The notes under the pieces: model-generated | The model's database searches: none | Seen by the model: only the letters and a program-made list of their open reading frames with translations | What the model was told of the DNA's origin: nothing | Assembly (NCBI GenBank): GCA_001281695.1 | Contig: LJIE01000001.1 | Span: 564,107 to 628,106 of the forward strand | Source: a bacterium 336/3 | GTDB taxonomy: Bacteria; Bacteroidota; Bacteroidia; Cytophagales; Thermonemataceae | Length of the DNA stretch: 64,000 bases | Direction: 5' to 3' | Shown here: one piece after another, positions 1 to 9,934 of the stretch | Layout: every line of letters starts with the position of its first letter | How positions within the stretch are numbered: position 1 is the first letter of the stretch | Position numbers and translations under genes: made by a program

Positions 1-2208
1 CCAGAAAAAGGATTTTGTAAACTTTCTAATGGCAATGTAACATCAATAAGAACTGATTTTGTAGAAAAAACAATATTAAGTTTTATTCCTTTTGATAACC
101 AAAGTATATTAATAGCAACAGACGATAATACATTATGGCTTTGCGATGGTAAAAATATCTATCCTTTTCCTACTTATGCTACAGAATATCTGCAAAATCA
201 TTTTCTGGAGAAAATGACAGACTTATCACCTCAAGAGTTTGTCATTTCTACACTTGCAGGAGGGTCTATTATTGTTAATAAAAAAGATGGGAGTATCAGA
301 CAGATTATTAGCTATGAAACAGGTTTAGCGGATAATGAAATTAGTGCTGTATTGGTAGATAAACAACAAGGATTATGGTTATGCCATACAGAAGGAGTTT
401 CAAGAGTAGCATTAAATCTACCTGTATATAATTATGGACATTACCCTGGCATTGAGGGCAAACCATCTACAATTACAAAAATAAAAGACTTATTATATGT
501 AGGAACAAACTCAGGATTGTTTTATTTGAGTTATAGCAACAAAGATGATGTTTCTGGACAAGTAGCAGCTGAAAAACAAAGACAACTCCAGCAAATAGCT
601 TGGCAAAGAGCCCAAAACCGGAAAAAAACCTTACTCCAAAAACTAAATTCTCTTAAAAAAACAGAAGATAAGACACCTAAAGTAGTAACAGTAGTTGTAG
701 AATCGAATGTGTATAACTACAATTATAGTAATTATTTGTTGGAGAAAACACCTTATAACTTTAGAAAAATAAGTGGAGTAGATGGAAAATGTAAACAACT
801 TATCCAATTTCAGGAAAAAGTTGTTGCTCTTACTAATACGGGTTTATATGAAGTGCAATTTGGAATAGCTACTCAAATCTTTGAAGATAGAAATTTATTG
901 TATGCTGAAGTTTCTAAAACTAATTCTAATCTATTGTATGTAGCTACTGAAAAGGGAGTTATCATTCTTCAAAAAACTGCTATTGGTTGGCAAAGTACTC
1001 CTGTTGCAGATATACAGGATACAGTATTTAATTTAACACAATATGAAAATAATTTGTGGGTAGCTGGTGAGGGCAGAATATGGAAAATAAAACTTAATTT
1101 ACAAGGCTTCCCTGAAAAAACAATTTCATATACATTAGAAAATAAAAATCTAAAAACGTTTGTAAGGGTTATTGAAAAAGAGGTGCTTTTCTTTACTAAT
1201 TTTGGTGTGCTAAAACAACAATGGATTGTAGGAGATATTTTTATCCCAGATGTCAAATTGCAACACTACAATTTAAAAGGCAGTAAGTTTTATACAAATC
1301 AAGATGCTTATATTTGGGCAACAGAAGGAATAGAGTATAAAGAATTAAGTGGGAAACCTGTTCTTTCATCTCAATTTTTAGCTATTATTCCTAATATTGA
1401 GGATATTTATTATGATGCTCAAAAAAACTTATGGGTAGTCAATTCAAATGGTATTTATCGAATTTATCCACAAGAAAACAAATCTTATGCCCCTGACTTA
1501 TTCATAAAACAAGTTCAGAGTGGAAATGGAGTATTACAACAATTGGGAAAAGCAACAATAGAAAGTAATGGTAGTATCCAAAATTTTCAAATTCAGATAG
1601 CTTCTCCATTTTTTATTGCAGAAGAAAATACACAGTTCCAGTATTATTTAAAAGGTTTAGATGATTCAGATTGGTCTCCTTGGAGAAGTCAAGCTTTGAT
1701 AGAATTTCCGTATTTACCAAGTGGAGAATATGTTTTAAAATATCGTTCTAAAAATGCTTTAGGAGAACTTAGTCCAACTCAAACATTTGTTTTTGAAATA
1801 GAATCTCCATTTTGGCAAACATGGTGGTTTTACCTTATGCAAATAGGAGTTTTATTTGGCTTGTTACTGACAGCAGTAATTTATAACAGGAAAGGAGCAG
1901 AATCACGTGTGGCTTCTGTTATTACTTTGGTGGCAATTATTACAGTGTTTGAATTGTTGTTCTTACTTATAGAACCATTAATTGATAATTTTTCTGGTGG
2001 GGTATTTGTTTTTAAATTAGTTGTAAATATCCTTTTGGCAGTTTCATTAATACCTATGGAGAAGAAAATCCAAAAATATTTACAAAACAGTGAATATTTG
2101 GATGCTTTAGCAAAGAAAATAGGTTGGAGAAAACGCCTCAAAGACATAGGTGAATATTTAAATGTTCAGCAAATTAAAGACATTACAAATAGAAGACCAT
2201 CTGACTAA
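1..2208 (+). CDS. sensor-type beta-propeller protein with Y_Y_Y domain and C-terminal membrane segments (5' truncated)
   Basis: The frame is open from base 1, so the start lies outside the window; the first internal ATG is at 214. The visible part has repeated short beta-propeller blades of the two-component-regulator-propeller type (for example 'GLADNEISAVLVDKQQGLWL'). A triple-Tyr (Y_Y_Y) domain follows at about 1590-1800 ('FQYYLKGLDDSDWSPW'). Three or so hydrophobic helices lie at about 1815-2060, then a short basic cytoplasmic tail. In this family a histidine kinase or DNA-binding output normally follows the Y_Y_Y domain; here the protein ends about 50 residues after the last helix with no kinase motifs. 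It is likely an extracytoplasmic ligand sensor or a signalling partner of another protein. It converges on the next gene. Confidence 0.75.
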   Translation, partial: PEKGFCKLSNGNVTSIRTDFVEKTILSFIPFDNQSILIATDDNTLWLCDGKNIYPFPTYATEYLQNHFLEKMTDLSPQEFVISTLAGGSIIVNKKDGSIRQIISYETGLADNEISAVLVDKQQGLWLCHTEGVSRVALNLPVYNYGHYPGIEGKPSTITKIKDLLYVGTNSGLFYLSYSNKDDVSGQVAAEKQRQLQQIAWQRAQNRKKTLLQKLNSLKKTEDKTPKVVTVVVESNVYNYNYSNYLLEKTPYNFRKISGVDGKCKQLIQFQEKVVALTNTGLYEVQFGIATQIFEDRNLLYAEVSKTNSNLLYVATEKGVIILQKTAIGWQSTPVADIQDTVFNLTQYENNLWVAGEGRIWKIKLNLQGFPEKTISYTLENKNLKTFVRVIEKEVLFFTNFGVLKQQWIVGDIFIPDVKLQHYNLKGSKFYTNQDAYIWATEGIEYKELSGKPVLSSQFLAIIPNIEDIYYDAQKNLWVVNSNGIYRIYPQENKSYAPDLFIKQVQSGNGVLQQLGKATIESNGSIQNFQIQIASPFFIAEENTQFQYYLKGLDDSDWSPWRSQALIEFPYLPSGEYVLKYRSKNALGELSPTQTFVFEIESPFWQTWWFYLMQIGVLFGLLLTAVIYNRKGAESRVASVITLVAIITVFELLFLLIEPLIDNFSGGVFVFKLVVNILLAVSLIPMEKKIQKYLQNSEYLDALAKKIGWRKRLKDIGEYLNVQQIKDITNRRPSD

Positions 2209-2224
2209 TGAGGCGTTTGATTAA

Positions 2225-3775
2225 TTATTTTACCCTTTTTAAATCTAAATTTTGAAAATCAAAACTGAAATCTGTCATAGGTGAAAAAGCTTTCATTTTG
2301 AAGCTTTCGGCCTTGCCATTTTTATCAAATGAGATAATAACAAACGCATCAGCATCATAACTTCTATCATCCCATTTGGCTACAAAGGTGTTTTCTGAGT
2401 AAGGTAATAAGTCTCCTTTAAGTCTTGGAGAAGTTTTGCAAAATATTCTATACTGATTATTTTTTGATAAAATTTCTACTTCTCCAAACCAATTATCTTT
2501 ATAAATACCTACAATATTTTCAGATATATAAGAGATTTTTTTTGTTTTGGCTTCTTCTACTTTTTTGTAAACTTCTTGAGTGACTTTGTTTGCCTCTTCC
2601 CAAGATTTATTCACTCTCTCAGAATATATTTTAAGTAAATTTCTATCTTCAATACCTAAGTAGCTATCTTTGATAGTGTTGGTAATGGTACTGAAAGCTG
2701 CTCCAACTTGTTGATTGGTCAGCACAATAATTGCCAATTTCATATCAGGAATCAGTGTAAATTGTGTAACAGTTCCCAATAACCCACCTGTATGCTGAAT
2801 TTGTTTGAGTCCTTTCACATCACTGACAAACCACCCCAATGCATATCCATAAAATTGTGAGTTATAAGGTGGTATATTATTGGCAGTCAAAGGAGTTTGA
2901 ATTTGCCACAAATAGTTCATTTGTTTTTCACTCACAAGTCTTTTTCCGTCTTTAGTTACACCTCCATTCATCAAAAACTCTGCCCATACTGCCATATCTG
3001 TAATATTACTCATTATTCCACCTGCTGCATTGGCTGTCTCATTCCAATCGTGAGGAATGGCAATAGCTTTTCCATTTACAGGAGCATGAGCATCAATGAT
3101 ATTGGTATTGCTTTTTATACGATTGTACGAACCTACACTAGAAACCATACCGACAGGCTTTAGAATCCTTGTTTCAATAAATTCTGCCCAAAAAAGCCCA
3201 CTTACTTTTCTGATAATTTCTCCAGCTACAATAAACATAATATTATTGTAATCCATTGTGTTTCTAAAAGAATAATAAGGTTTGAGATAACGAACATTAT
3301 ACACAATATTTTCAGTAGTAAGAGTCCCACCTTCAGGAAAAAACATCAAATCGCCTTGTCCAAGACCTAAACCAGCTCTGTGAGTTACTAAATCTTTGAT
3401 GGTAATTTCTTTTGTAACAGCTTCATCATACATTTTAAAATCAGGTAAATGCTTGATAACCTTATCATCCCATGTAATTTTACCTTCATCTACCAGCATA
3501 GAAAGTGCCATACAAGTAAATCCTTTGCTGTTTGAGGCTATTCCAACAAGGGTGTTTTCATTCATGGGTTGTTTGGTTTTAAGCGAACGAACACCATGCC
3601 CTTTGGCATAGATAAGTTTCCCATCTTTTAAGATACCTACTGAGATACCAGGTACATCAAAGGTTTTTAAAGTGTTTTTGACAAGTTCATCTAATTTTTC
3701 AGGAGCTATTTGGGCATTCAGATAATAATTTAGCCCTAAGAATAAGAAAAGTAGCAGAAGTGACTTTTTCAGCAT
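2225..3775 (-). CDS. secreted serine hydrolase, class C beta-lactamase / D-alanyl-D-alanine carboxypeptidase family
   Basis: A 516-residue protein from the ATG at 3775, where a clear signal peptide starts (MLKKSLLLLFLFLG...LNAQ); an upstream in-frame start would add 12 non-signal residues. The penicillin-binding fold carries all three catalytic elements: SNSK (Ser81-x-x-Lys84), Y-N-N near residue 176, and H-T-G-G near residue 330. A C-terminal beta domain of about 100 residues resembles DUF3471-type tails. Family members are periplasmic or lipid-exposed hydrolases acting on peptides, esters or D-amino-acid substrates; the substrate cannot be told from sequence. The gene is monocistronic, flanked by a convergent sensor gene and a downstream-oriented PTPS gene. 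Confidence 0.88.
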   Translation of the reverse strand: MLKKSLLLLFLFLGLNYYLNAQIAPEKLDELVKNTLKTFDVPGISVGILKDGKLIYAKGHGVRSLKTKQPMNENTLVGIASNSKGFTCMALSMLVDEGKITWDDKVIKHLPDFKMYDEAVTKEITIKDLVTHRAGLGLGQGDLMFFPEGGTLTTENIVYNVRYLKPYYSFRNTMDYNNIMFIVAGEIIRKVSGLFWAEFIETRILKPVGMVSSVGSYNRIKSNTNIIDAHAPVNGKAIAIPHDWNETANAAGGIMSNITDMAVWAEFLMNGGVTKDGKRLVSEKQMNYLWQIQTPLTANNIPPYNSQFYGYALGWFVSDVKGLKQIQHTGGLLGTVTQFTLIPDMKLAIIVLTNQQVGAAFSTITNTIKDSYLGIEDRNLLKIYSERVNKSWEEANKVTQEVYKKVEEAKTKKISYISENIVGIYKDNWFGEVEILSKNNQYRIFCKTSPRLKGDLLPYSENTFVAKWDDRSYDADAFVIISFDKNGKAESFKMKAFSPMTDFSFDFQNLDLKRVK

Positions 3776-3825
3776 AATCTTTATAAGTTTTAGTAAAGTA
3801 AGCAAATACATAAAAAAGTGGAGTA

Positions 3826-4248
3826 TTAGCCATAATACTCCACAAAGTTATTTTTAGTTTCAAAAAGTTTGATGCAATGTAGTTGAGCTTGTTTGTCGTA
3901 TGCAACTCCACTAATTTTAGGGGCTAAAATATTCCAAATTTCCATGATAAGAATCTCACAACTCGGAATTTTGCCTTGCATAAAATCGACCTCTATATTG
4001 ATGTTTTTGTGGTCTAATTTATCAACAACTTCCTCTCTAATAAGCTTAGAAAGCTTTTTTAAATCAATCACACAACCTGTATCAGATTGAGGTATTCCTT
4101 TTACTGTAACAATGAGTTCAAAGTTATGACCATGAAAATACTCATTGGAACAAATACCAAATACTTCTTCATTCTTTTCTTTACTCCACGCAGGGTTGTA
4201 GAGTCTGTGAGCAGCATTGAAGTGCTCTTTTCTGCAAACATATACCAT
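3826..4248 (-). CDS. queD: 6-pyruvoyl-tetrahydropterin synthase / QueD family protein (6-carboxytetrahydropterin synthase)
   Basis: A 140-residue protein; the first ATG is at 4248, and the longer frame begins only with TTG. Zinc-binding histidines are H14 (in HFNAAHRL), H39 and H41 (in FHGHN). The segment before the HGH reads C33-S-N-E36-Y-F-H-G-H. It therefore carries both the Cys spacing of PTPS-I (C-x5-HGH) and the Glu of PTPS-III (E-x2-HGH). Family members convert dihydroneopterin triphosphate toward queuosine or biopterin, or cleave its side chain for folate. QueD is the default call, but dual activity is possible. No other queuosine or folate genes are adjacent. Confidence 0.85.
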   Translation of the reverse strand: MVYVCRKEHFNAAHRLYNPAWSKEKNEEVFGICSNEYFHGHNFELIVTVKGIPQSDTGCVIDLKKLSKLIREEVVDKLDHKNINIEVDFMQGKIPSCEILIMEIWNILAPKISGVAYDKQAQLHCIKLFETKNNFVEYYG

Positions 4249-4442
4249 AAGACGCAAGTTTTAATGAGCAGCCGTACAGGTTAGTGCTTGCGAACTGAAA
4301 CGGCTAAAAACATGCAAACTTACAGCTTTTTTCTTGTTTTTGCAAAAAAATATGAAACCATGTACTAAGTGTATTTTTTAGAGCATCTTCGAAAAATAAT
4401 TGATTATTAGTTTTTTATTAAATCGAAATAGTTTTTAGATAC

Positions 4443-5594
4443 TTAATTATCTTCGAGTTGTATATTTTGTTGTTTGAGATATTGAGTAGGGGATAGTCCA
4501 GTTACGTTCTTAAAATTTCTATAAAAAGCAGTTTTTGAGTTAAATCCACAATTGTAAGCAAGTGCTAAAATTGTATATTTCTGGTTTTCAGGCTTAAAGA
4601 TGATTTTTTTAAATTCATCTATTCTTTTTTCATTAATATAATCATAAAAAGTCTTCTCTTCAAGCAAATTAATTGCCTGAGATAAATAATTAGGGTGTAC
4701 TGAAATCTTACTAGCTAGTTGAGCTATGGTAAGTTCTGGGTTGAGAAAAGGTTTTTCTTTATCTACCAATTCAATTAGTTTTTGATGAACTTCCGATAAA
4801 TAAGAGCTTGATAATGAATTTTTTAATATTTTTGTATTAAATTCGTTTTCTTCAAATTTTAAAGAAGTGATTTGTGTATCAGGTATTTGACTAATTGATT
4901 GATTATTTTCTATAGATGGTGAGTTTGATAGGGTTTGAGTAAAAATACCAACTTGCTTGATTCCAAAATATCCAAGAAGTATTACAAAAATAGCTACCAA
5001 AGAAAATATAAAAGCTTTGTTCCCAGTAAATACAGCCAACCAAATGATAGCCATAGAGCAAATTAAATAGCGTAGCCAAACAAGGTTAATCTTTTCTGTA
5101 TCAGAAAAATTATTTTGAATATTTTTAGAATGTTTGTATAATAAATTTAGAGACAATATAACATAAAAAATACCTGAAGCATAAATGAGGATTTTTCGAA
5201 TGAGCTTTTCAGTTTCATAACCCAAACCTTTTTGAGTGAATACCAATAATTTTTCTTGATGTGGTAAAAAAATAAAGGTGGTTAAGGTAATATAGAAAAT
5301 AACAATAGGTAAACTATGAAGAAAATATTCTTTAAACGAAATTTTATTTTGACTGGTGAGAGCATTTGTATAGAAATAAAGCATAGGGCCATGTAATAAT
5401 GGAAAAGATGCTCCTAACAAAAGATAAGGTTGATAATATTGATTAATAATACTTGATAGGTAAAATAGAAATAAATGTAAACCTACTATGAAAAACCATA
5501 TGGATAGAATTTTATCTGCTTTCAGTTTGTTTTTCTTAGTAAATAGAATAAAAGATAAAAAAATAGCCAAAAATATTCCAACAATGTTTAACAT
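4443..5594 (-). CDS. membrane-anchored AraC-family transcriptional regulator
   Basis: A 383-residue protein if it starts at the ATG at 5594, which puts the first membrane helix at the N-terminus; the frame continues upstream to 5735 but that extension looks non-coding. About seven hydrophobic helices occupy residues 1-225. A linker and a C-terminal AraC-type double HTH follow ('LTIAQLASKISVHPNYLS...' and 'YNCGFNSKTAFYRNFK', ending LSPTQYLK). This 7-TM plus AraC layout is common in Bacteroidota and suggests a membrane sensor that binds DNA directly. The target is unknown. It is divergent from the membrane-protein gene at 5747. Confidence 0.85.
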   Translation of the reverse strand: MLNIVGIFLAIFLSFILFTKKNKLKADKILSIWFFIVGLHLFLFYLSSIINQYYQPYLLLGASFPLLHGPMLYFYTNALTSQNKISFKEYFLHSLPIVIFYITLTTFIFLPHQEKLLVFTQKGLGYETEKLIRKILIYASGIFYVILSLNLLYKHSKNIQNNFSDTEKINLVWLRYLICSMAIIWLAVFTGNKAFIFSLVAIFVILLGYFGIKQVGIFTQTLSNSPSIENNQSISQIPDTQITSLKFEENEFNTKILKNSLSSSYLSEVHQKLIELVDKEKPFLNPELTIAQLASKISVHPNYLSQAINLLEEKTFYDYINEKRIDEFKKIIFKPENQKYTILALAYNCGFNSKTAFYRNFKNVTGLSPTQYLKQQNIQLEDN

Positions 5595-5746
5595 CCTTTC
5601 AATTAATAAAGTTGAAGCAATATATTTCAAAATAAAATGAAGTACAATATAAAAAAGCTCTAAGAGCCTTTTGACTAAACCATTTGGCTTATTCTGATAA
5701 ATTGATAAATTGCATAGTAAATAGCTTTGAACCAAAAAATAAAATT

Positions 5747-6475
5747 ATGGCTGAAGAAGAAAAACAAGTATCCAAATTTGCTCCATCTAATTGGAAAGAT
5801 AAATTAGGAGGCTCAGCAAATATTCTTAAAATTACTACTGGTACAGCATGGAAGTATGTGAGTCGTCTTTTTTTAGTATTTATGTTAGGAATAATAGTCA
5901 ATATTATATTTTTTATATTTCTACAAAATAAAATAGACCATCAGCTCAATCAGGCAGGAATAGGTAGCTTGTTTGCCATAGGTGCAATAGTTTGTTTATT
6001 TGTCGTTTTTCCTGCTTTATACTTTTTTGTAGCACACAAACATGCCTTGCAATCTGTTATTTACTATATAGGTAATCACTTCAAAAAAGGCATTTTTGAG
6101 TATTTCATTGATAAGTTATTTGATTATGCTTACAAAAAACCTACTATCAAGGCTCAATTAGAAAATGATAAAACAGATGATTTTTTTAATACTACAGTGC
6201 CAGAGTATTTGGGAAGGCTTGAAAATATGAATGGAACACTCAAAAGGGTTTTTAAAAAATTTACAGGAAATATAGATTTATTGGGCTTGTTTTCTTCTGC
6301 TCAAAATGAGTTAGGTGGAAACCTGAGCTTGGATAACCTCAAAAATTATGTAGCTGAAAAAGCTGCTGAAAAAGTACCCATACCTATGCTCTCCAAACCA
6401 AGTTGGGCATGGGTCATCACAGTAATGTTTATCAATATCTTGTTTTTTGCCACCTGCTTGATATTCTTGGCGTAA
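5747..6475 (+). CDS. hypothetical membrane protein
   Basis: I do not recognise this 242-residue protein. The start at 5747 (MAEEEKQVSK) is preferred over the upstream in-frame ATG at 5684, because the extension is not protein-like and 5747 follows an A-rich leader. Predicted membrane helices lie at about 40-60, 74-95 and at the very C-terminus (about 222-241). A charged middle region of about 120 residues carries several helical stretches. The stop is only 2 bases before the LMW-PTP-like gene, so the two are probably co-transcribed and translationally coupled. It is divergent from the AraC gene, which may regulate it. Confidence 0.7.
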   Translation: MAEEEKQVSKFAPSNWKDKLGGSANILKITTGTAWKYVSRLFLVFMLGIIVNIIFFIFLQNKIDHQLNQAGIGSLFAIGAIVCLFVVFPALYFFVAHKHALQSVIYYIGNHFKKGIFEYFIDKLFDYAYKKPTIKAQLENDKTDDFFNTTVPEYLGRLENMNGTLKRVFKKFTGNIDLLGLFSSAQNELGGNLSLDNLKNYVAEKAAEKVPIPMLSKPSWAWVITVMFINILFFATCLIFLA

Positions 6476-6477
6476 GT

Positions 6478-6804
6478 ATGAATATACTTTTTGTTTGTTC
6501 TGCAAACCAAAATAGGTCTAAAACGGCTGAGGTGTATTTTCAAGGCAAATGTCCTCAATATCAATTCCAATCAGCAGGGACGAACCATAAAGAATGCCTG
6601 AAAAACAATAGCAAACTTCTTACAGAAGAATTATTGATATGGGCTGATAAAGCTTTTGTAATGGAAAAACATCATCAGGAAATTATAAATAAGTATACAA
6701 ATCAAAAATATCAAGAGAAAATAATTATTTTAAATATAAGAGATATCTATATTTTTATGCAAGCAGAACTTATTATTGAACTAGAAGAAAAAATAAAATT
6801 ATGA
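6478..6804 (+). CDS. low-molecular-weight protein tyrosine phosphatase-like protein (short form)
   Basis: A 108-residue protein from the ATG at 6478, two bases after the preceding stop. The N-terminus MNILFVCSANQNRSKTAE contains the phosphatase P-loop C7-x5-R13-S14 typical of LMW-PTP. It is shorter than the usual 150 or so residues of LMW-PTP, and I do not see the usual C-terminal D-P general-acid loop. It resembles the short bacterial P-loop phosphatase-like family with the N-R-S-K-T signature. Activity on tyrosine phosphate or arsenate is not established. An upstream in-frame ATG at 6403 would lie inside the preceding gene and is rejected. Confidence 0.75.
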   Translation: MNILFVCSANQNRSKTAEVYFQGKCPQYQFQSAGTNHKECLKNNSKLLTEELLIWADKAFVMEKHHQEIINKYTNQKYQEKIIILNIRDIYIFMQAELIIELEEKIKL

Positions 6805-6895
6805 ATAAAATAGTAAGTCTATATTGTTAAAATAAAACATTCACTTAATCAAGAAAAAAATATATATTTGGAGCAAAAGAGTTTAGACAAAAACA

Positions 6896-7570
6896 ATGCT
6901 TTCAGGGTTAAAAATATTGATTTTTTCAATCCTTTTGGGAAATAACACACCCGAACCTTATATGTCCTCTGAAGTGGAATTTCTGGGTTTTTTTGGTGGT
7001 AATAAGTATTGCTATATGAGAAATACTTGCTTGAAAACAAATGGATGGGAACTCGTTAAATATACAACAGAATTTGTTGTGAAAGACTTTAATGGAAATC
7101 TTATATTAAGAGAGATTACTAAAAAAGAGAAAGATAGTGAAGATGTTCAAATTGAATACTTAGGTAAAACAGATATTATAGATTTTCTAAGAAAGAATAA
7201 TGTACAAAAGTATAAGCATTTTGAGTCAGTTGAGCGATACAGTTGGCAAATAGAAGCTGAAAAAAACACTATTTATCAAGTACAAGAGCAAGGGGATAAT
7301 ACAATTATTGTTACAGCTGATAAGATAATACAACAAATTAATATACATAATCAGGAGCCAATATTTTCAGACTACATTGCTTATTTTGTTTCTGATGGAA
7401 CAAAACTACAAGAAATTGGAAAAAAAATAAATATCAATTGGGTTATAGATATTTATAAAGGATACAATAAATATCTCTTGATTATACGTGATACAAATGA
7501 TGAGCAAGGGTATATTGATGTTGTAATAATAATAGATTCTCCAATTTTAGACAAAATATTCAAAAGATAA
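6896..7570 (+). CDS. hypothetical protein, possibly secreted
   Basis: A 224-residue protein that I do not recognise. The first 15 residues ([15 protein letters not shown]) are hydrophobic and could be a signal sequence, though no clean cleavage site is evident. The rest is mixed alpha/beta with many short beta-like stretches and no known catalytic motif. The frame has normal codon use for the region. It lies 91 bases after the phosphatase-like gene and 26 bases before sucB on the same strand; whether it belongs to either transcript is unclear. Confidence 0.6.
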   Translation: MLSGLKILIFSILLGNNTPEPYMSSEVEFLGFFGGNKYCYMRNTCLKTNGWELVKYTTEFVVKDFNGNLILREITKKEKDSEDVQIEYLGKTDIIDFLRKNNVQKYKHFESVERYSWQIEAEKNTIYQVQEQGDNTIIVTADKIIQQINIHNQEPIFSDYIAYFVSDGTKLQEIGKKININWVIDIYKGYNKYLLIIRDTNDEQGYIDVVIIIDSPILDKIFKR

Positions 7571-7596
7571 TTAAATATACAGAAAACCAATCCGTT

Positions 7597-9135
7597 ATGG
7601 CTATTATAGAACAAAAAGTCCCTACTTTGGGCGAGTCTATTTCAGAAGTTACTGTAGGCTCTTGGAATAAAAATACAGGTGATAGCGTCAAATTAGATGA
7701 AGTAATAGGCGTTTTAGAGTCCGATAAAGCAAGTTTTGATATTACAGCAGAAAAAGAAGGAATATTGGAGATTGTTGCAGAAGCAGGAGCAACCGTACCC
7801 ATTGGAGGAGTATTATGTAAAATCAACACTGAGGCAGGGGCTAAAACTGAGGTAAAAACCGAAGCAAAAGTAAGTACCCCTCAAACAGAAACTAAATCCG
7901 AACCTGCAAAAGCAACAGGACAAGTGATAGAGATGAGAGTGAAGCCTTTAGGAGAGTCCATTACGGAGGTAGTTTTAGGCAGTTGGACAAAAAATGAGGG
8001 TGATTTTGTGAAGATGGATGAAATTGTTGCAGAAATAGAATCTGATAAAGCAACTTTCGAGCTAACAGCAGAAGGTGCAGGTGTACTCAGAATCGTAGCT
8101 CAGGCTGGCTCTACACTCAAAGTAGGTGACTTGATGTGTAAAATAGAGGTAATGGCTGGAGGAGCTACAGTTTCTACTCCACAAACCAATACTCCTCAAA
8201 CTACAACAGAAAGTAAAACAGCTACAGATACTGAAACTTATGCAAAAGGACATCCATCTCTTTCAGCTTCTAAAATTTTAACAGAAAAGGGAATTGAATC
8301 TAAAGATGTACAAGGTACGGGTGTAGGTGGCAGAATAACAAAAGAAGATGCTTTAAAAGCTGAGAAAAAAGTAGAACAAACCCCAACAACAAAACAAGAA
8401 AACAAAACAACTGAAACTGTGAAAGTAACAGGAGAACGTAATCAACGTAAAGAAAAAATGACTTCTTTACGTAAAACTATCGCAAAACGCTTGGTAGCTG
8501 TGAAAAATGAAACAGCCATGCTTACGACTTTCAATGAAGTAAACATGAAGCCTATTATGGATTTGAGAGGCAAATACAAGGATAAATTCAAAGAAAAACA
8601 TGGTATTGGCTTAGGATTTATGTCTATATTCTCAAAAGCTTGTGCCATTGCTCTATTAGAGTTCCCTGTGGTAAACGCCCAGATAGAAGGTGATTTTGTT
8701 GTTTATAATGAATTTGTGGATATTTCGGTAGCTGTTTCGACAGAAAAAGGTTTGGTTGTTCCCGTTGTTCGTGGTGTAGACCAAATGAGTTTTGCTGATA
8801 TTGAAAAGGCTATTGCGGCACTTGCAGTAAAAGCAAGAGATGGTAAACTGACCATTCCTGAAATGACAGGAGGTACATTTACCATTACCAATGGTGGTGT
8901 TTTTGGCTCCATGATGAGTACGCCAATTATCAATGCTCCTCAGTCGGCTATTTTAGGCATGCATAACATTGTAGAACGTCCTATGGCTGTAAATGGAGAA
9001 GTAAAAATATTGCCAATGATGTATTTGGCACTTTCTTACGACCATAGAATTATTGATGGAAAAGACTCTGTAAGCTTCTTGGTACGAGTAAAACAACTTC
9101 TTGAAGAACCTGAAAGAATGCTTTTGGAAGTATAA
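7597..9135 (+). CDS. sucB: dihydrolipoyllysine-residue succinyltransferase (E2 of 2-oxoglutarate dehydrogenase)
   Basis: A 512-residue E2 acyltransferase of the TCA cycle. Domain order: lipoyl domain 1 (residues about 1-75, lysine in ESDKAS), linker, lipoyl domain 2 (about 108-185, lysine in ESDKAT), Thr/Gln-rich linker, peripheral-subunit-binding domain (about 218-255, [10 protein letters not shown]), and catalytic domain from about 285. The catalytic domain ends with the active-site motif SYDHRIIDG and the succinyltransferase-like tail [12 protein letters not shown]. It transfers succinyl from lipoamide to CoA in the cytoplasm. Two lipoyl domains exceed the single one of E. coli SucB. The E1 gene sucA is not adjacent. 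A strong terminator follows. Confidence 0.92.
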   Translation: MAIIEQKVPTLGESISEVTVGSWNKNTGDSVKLDEVIGVLESDKASFDITAEKEGILEIVAEAGATVPIGGVLCKINTEAGAKTEVKTEAKVSTPQTETKSEPAKATGQVIEMRVKPLGESITEVVLGSWTKNEGDFVKMDEIVAEIESDKATFELTAEGAGVLRIVAQAGSTLKVGDLMCKIEVMAGGATVSTPQTNTPQTTTESKTATDTETYAKGHPSLSASKILTEKGIESKDVQGTGVGGRITKEDALKAEKKVEQTPTTKQENKTTETVKVTGERNQRKEKMTSLRKTIAKRLVAVKNETAMLTTFNEVNMKPIMDLRGKYKDKFKEKHGIGLGFMSIFSKACAIALLEFPVVNAQIEGDFVVYNEFVDISVAVSTEKGLVVPVVRGVDQMSFADIEKAIAALAVKARDGKLTIPEMTGGTFTITNGGVFGSMMSTPIINAPQSAILGMHNIVERPMAVNGEVKILPMMYLALSYDHRIIDGKDSVSFLVRVKQLLEEPERMLLEV

Positions 9136-9155
9136 AAAAAATCTATATCAAATAT

Positions 9156-9193
9156 ATACCCCTCAAAAGTCAAATTTTGAGGGGTATTTTTTA
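9156..9193 (+). terminator. Rho-independent terminator of sucB
   Basis: A perfect 13-bp stem pairs 9156-9168 (ATACCCCTCAAAA) with 9175-9187, with a 6-base loop and a T-tract immediately after. It lies 20 bases after the sucB stop codon. Confidence 0.93.
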
Positions 9194-9298
9194 TTCCTAA
9201 ACTTATAATGAAGCTTCATGAAGTAAAAGCTTTTGTTCATAAAGCGTTCATAAAAAATTCACTTTTTTTGATTCTTTTTGTATAAAAATAAAACACTT

Positions 9299-9928
9299 AT
9301 GAAAAAAATAATCCTTCTCTCTGTAGCTATTATTTTATATAGTTATAGTATACAAGCCCAAAAAATATCTTTAGCAAAATATGCAAAAGAGAGAGCTGAA
9401 AGTGGTAATGGGATGTCTCCTGTTGTATACAAGGCTATGCCTATGACAGTAGACGAAGCCAATGGCTATGTGATGCAATATTTAATAGCTGTTTTTGATG
9501 ATAGAGCAACTAATACCACCATAAAAACAGAATACTATCAACAATATGGACTTTGGAAAACAAATGCAGGAAAAAATATTATTGGAATATTTGAGACTAA
9601 AATTGGGCAATATGGTGAGATAGTGGCAGATTTAGGTGGTTTGAATCTCAATTTCTTGGATTTAAAACAAGAGAACTTTATAAAAATTTATGATGAAGAA
9701 GCCGTAAAAAAAGCTTATCAAGATGCTTTAGCTAATATTCAAGCAAAAGGAGCAGAAGGAACGGAATGCTTTTATGCAGAAATGCCACGAAAAGGGACGA
9801 CCATTAAACTTTATGTAGTATTGAATTCTGAATTGAAAAAAAATAAAGGTTTACCTGTCTGGAAGATGCAATTTGGCGAGCTTATTTTTAATAAAAATAC
9901 AGGAAAATTTACATTTAATAAAAAATAA
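9299..9928 (+). CDS. secreted hypothetical protein (first of three in a row)
   Basis: A 209-residue protein starting at the ATG at 9299; the open frame extends upstream only to a TTG. Signal peptide MKKIILLSVAII...SIQAQ with cleavage likely after AQ. The mature part of about 188 residues has no motif I recognise. It ends in a beta-hairpin-like stretch ('GELIFNKNTGKFTFNKK'). It is followed after 6 bases by another signal-peptide gene, so 9299-11200 is probably one operon closed by the terminator at 11225. Periplasmic or outer-membrane location is inferred from the signal peptide. Confidence 0.7.
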   Translation: MKKIILLSVAIILYSYSIQAQKISLAKYAKERAESGNGMSPVVYKAMPMTVDEANGYVMQYLIAVFDDRATNTTIKTEYYQQYGLWKTNAGKNIIGIFETKIGQYGEIVADLGGLNLNFLDLKQENFIKIYDEEAVKKAYQDALANIQAKGAEGTECFYAEMPRKGTTIKLYVVLNSELKKNKGLPVWKMQFGELIFNKNTGKFTFNKK

Positions 9929-9934
9929 AATTTT

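Noticed and set aside
4258-4442. Possible small RNA or tRNA between queD and the AraC gene
   Set aside because: No cloverleaf, T-loop or strong terminator could be found; the stretch is treated as an ordinary intergenic region.
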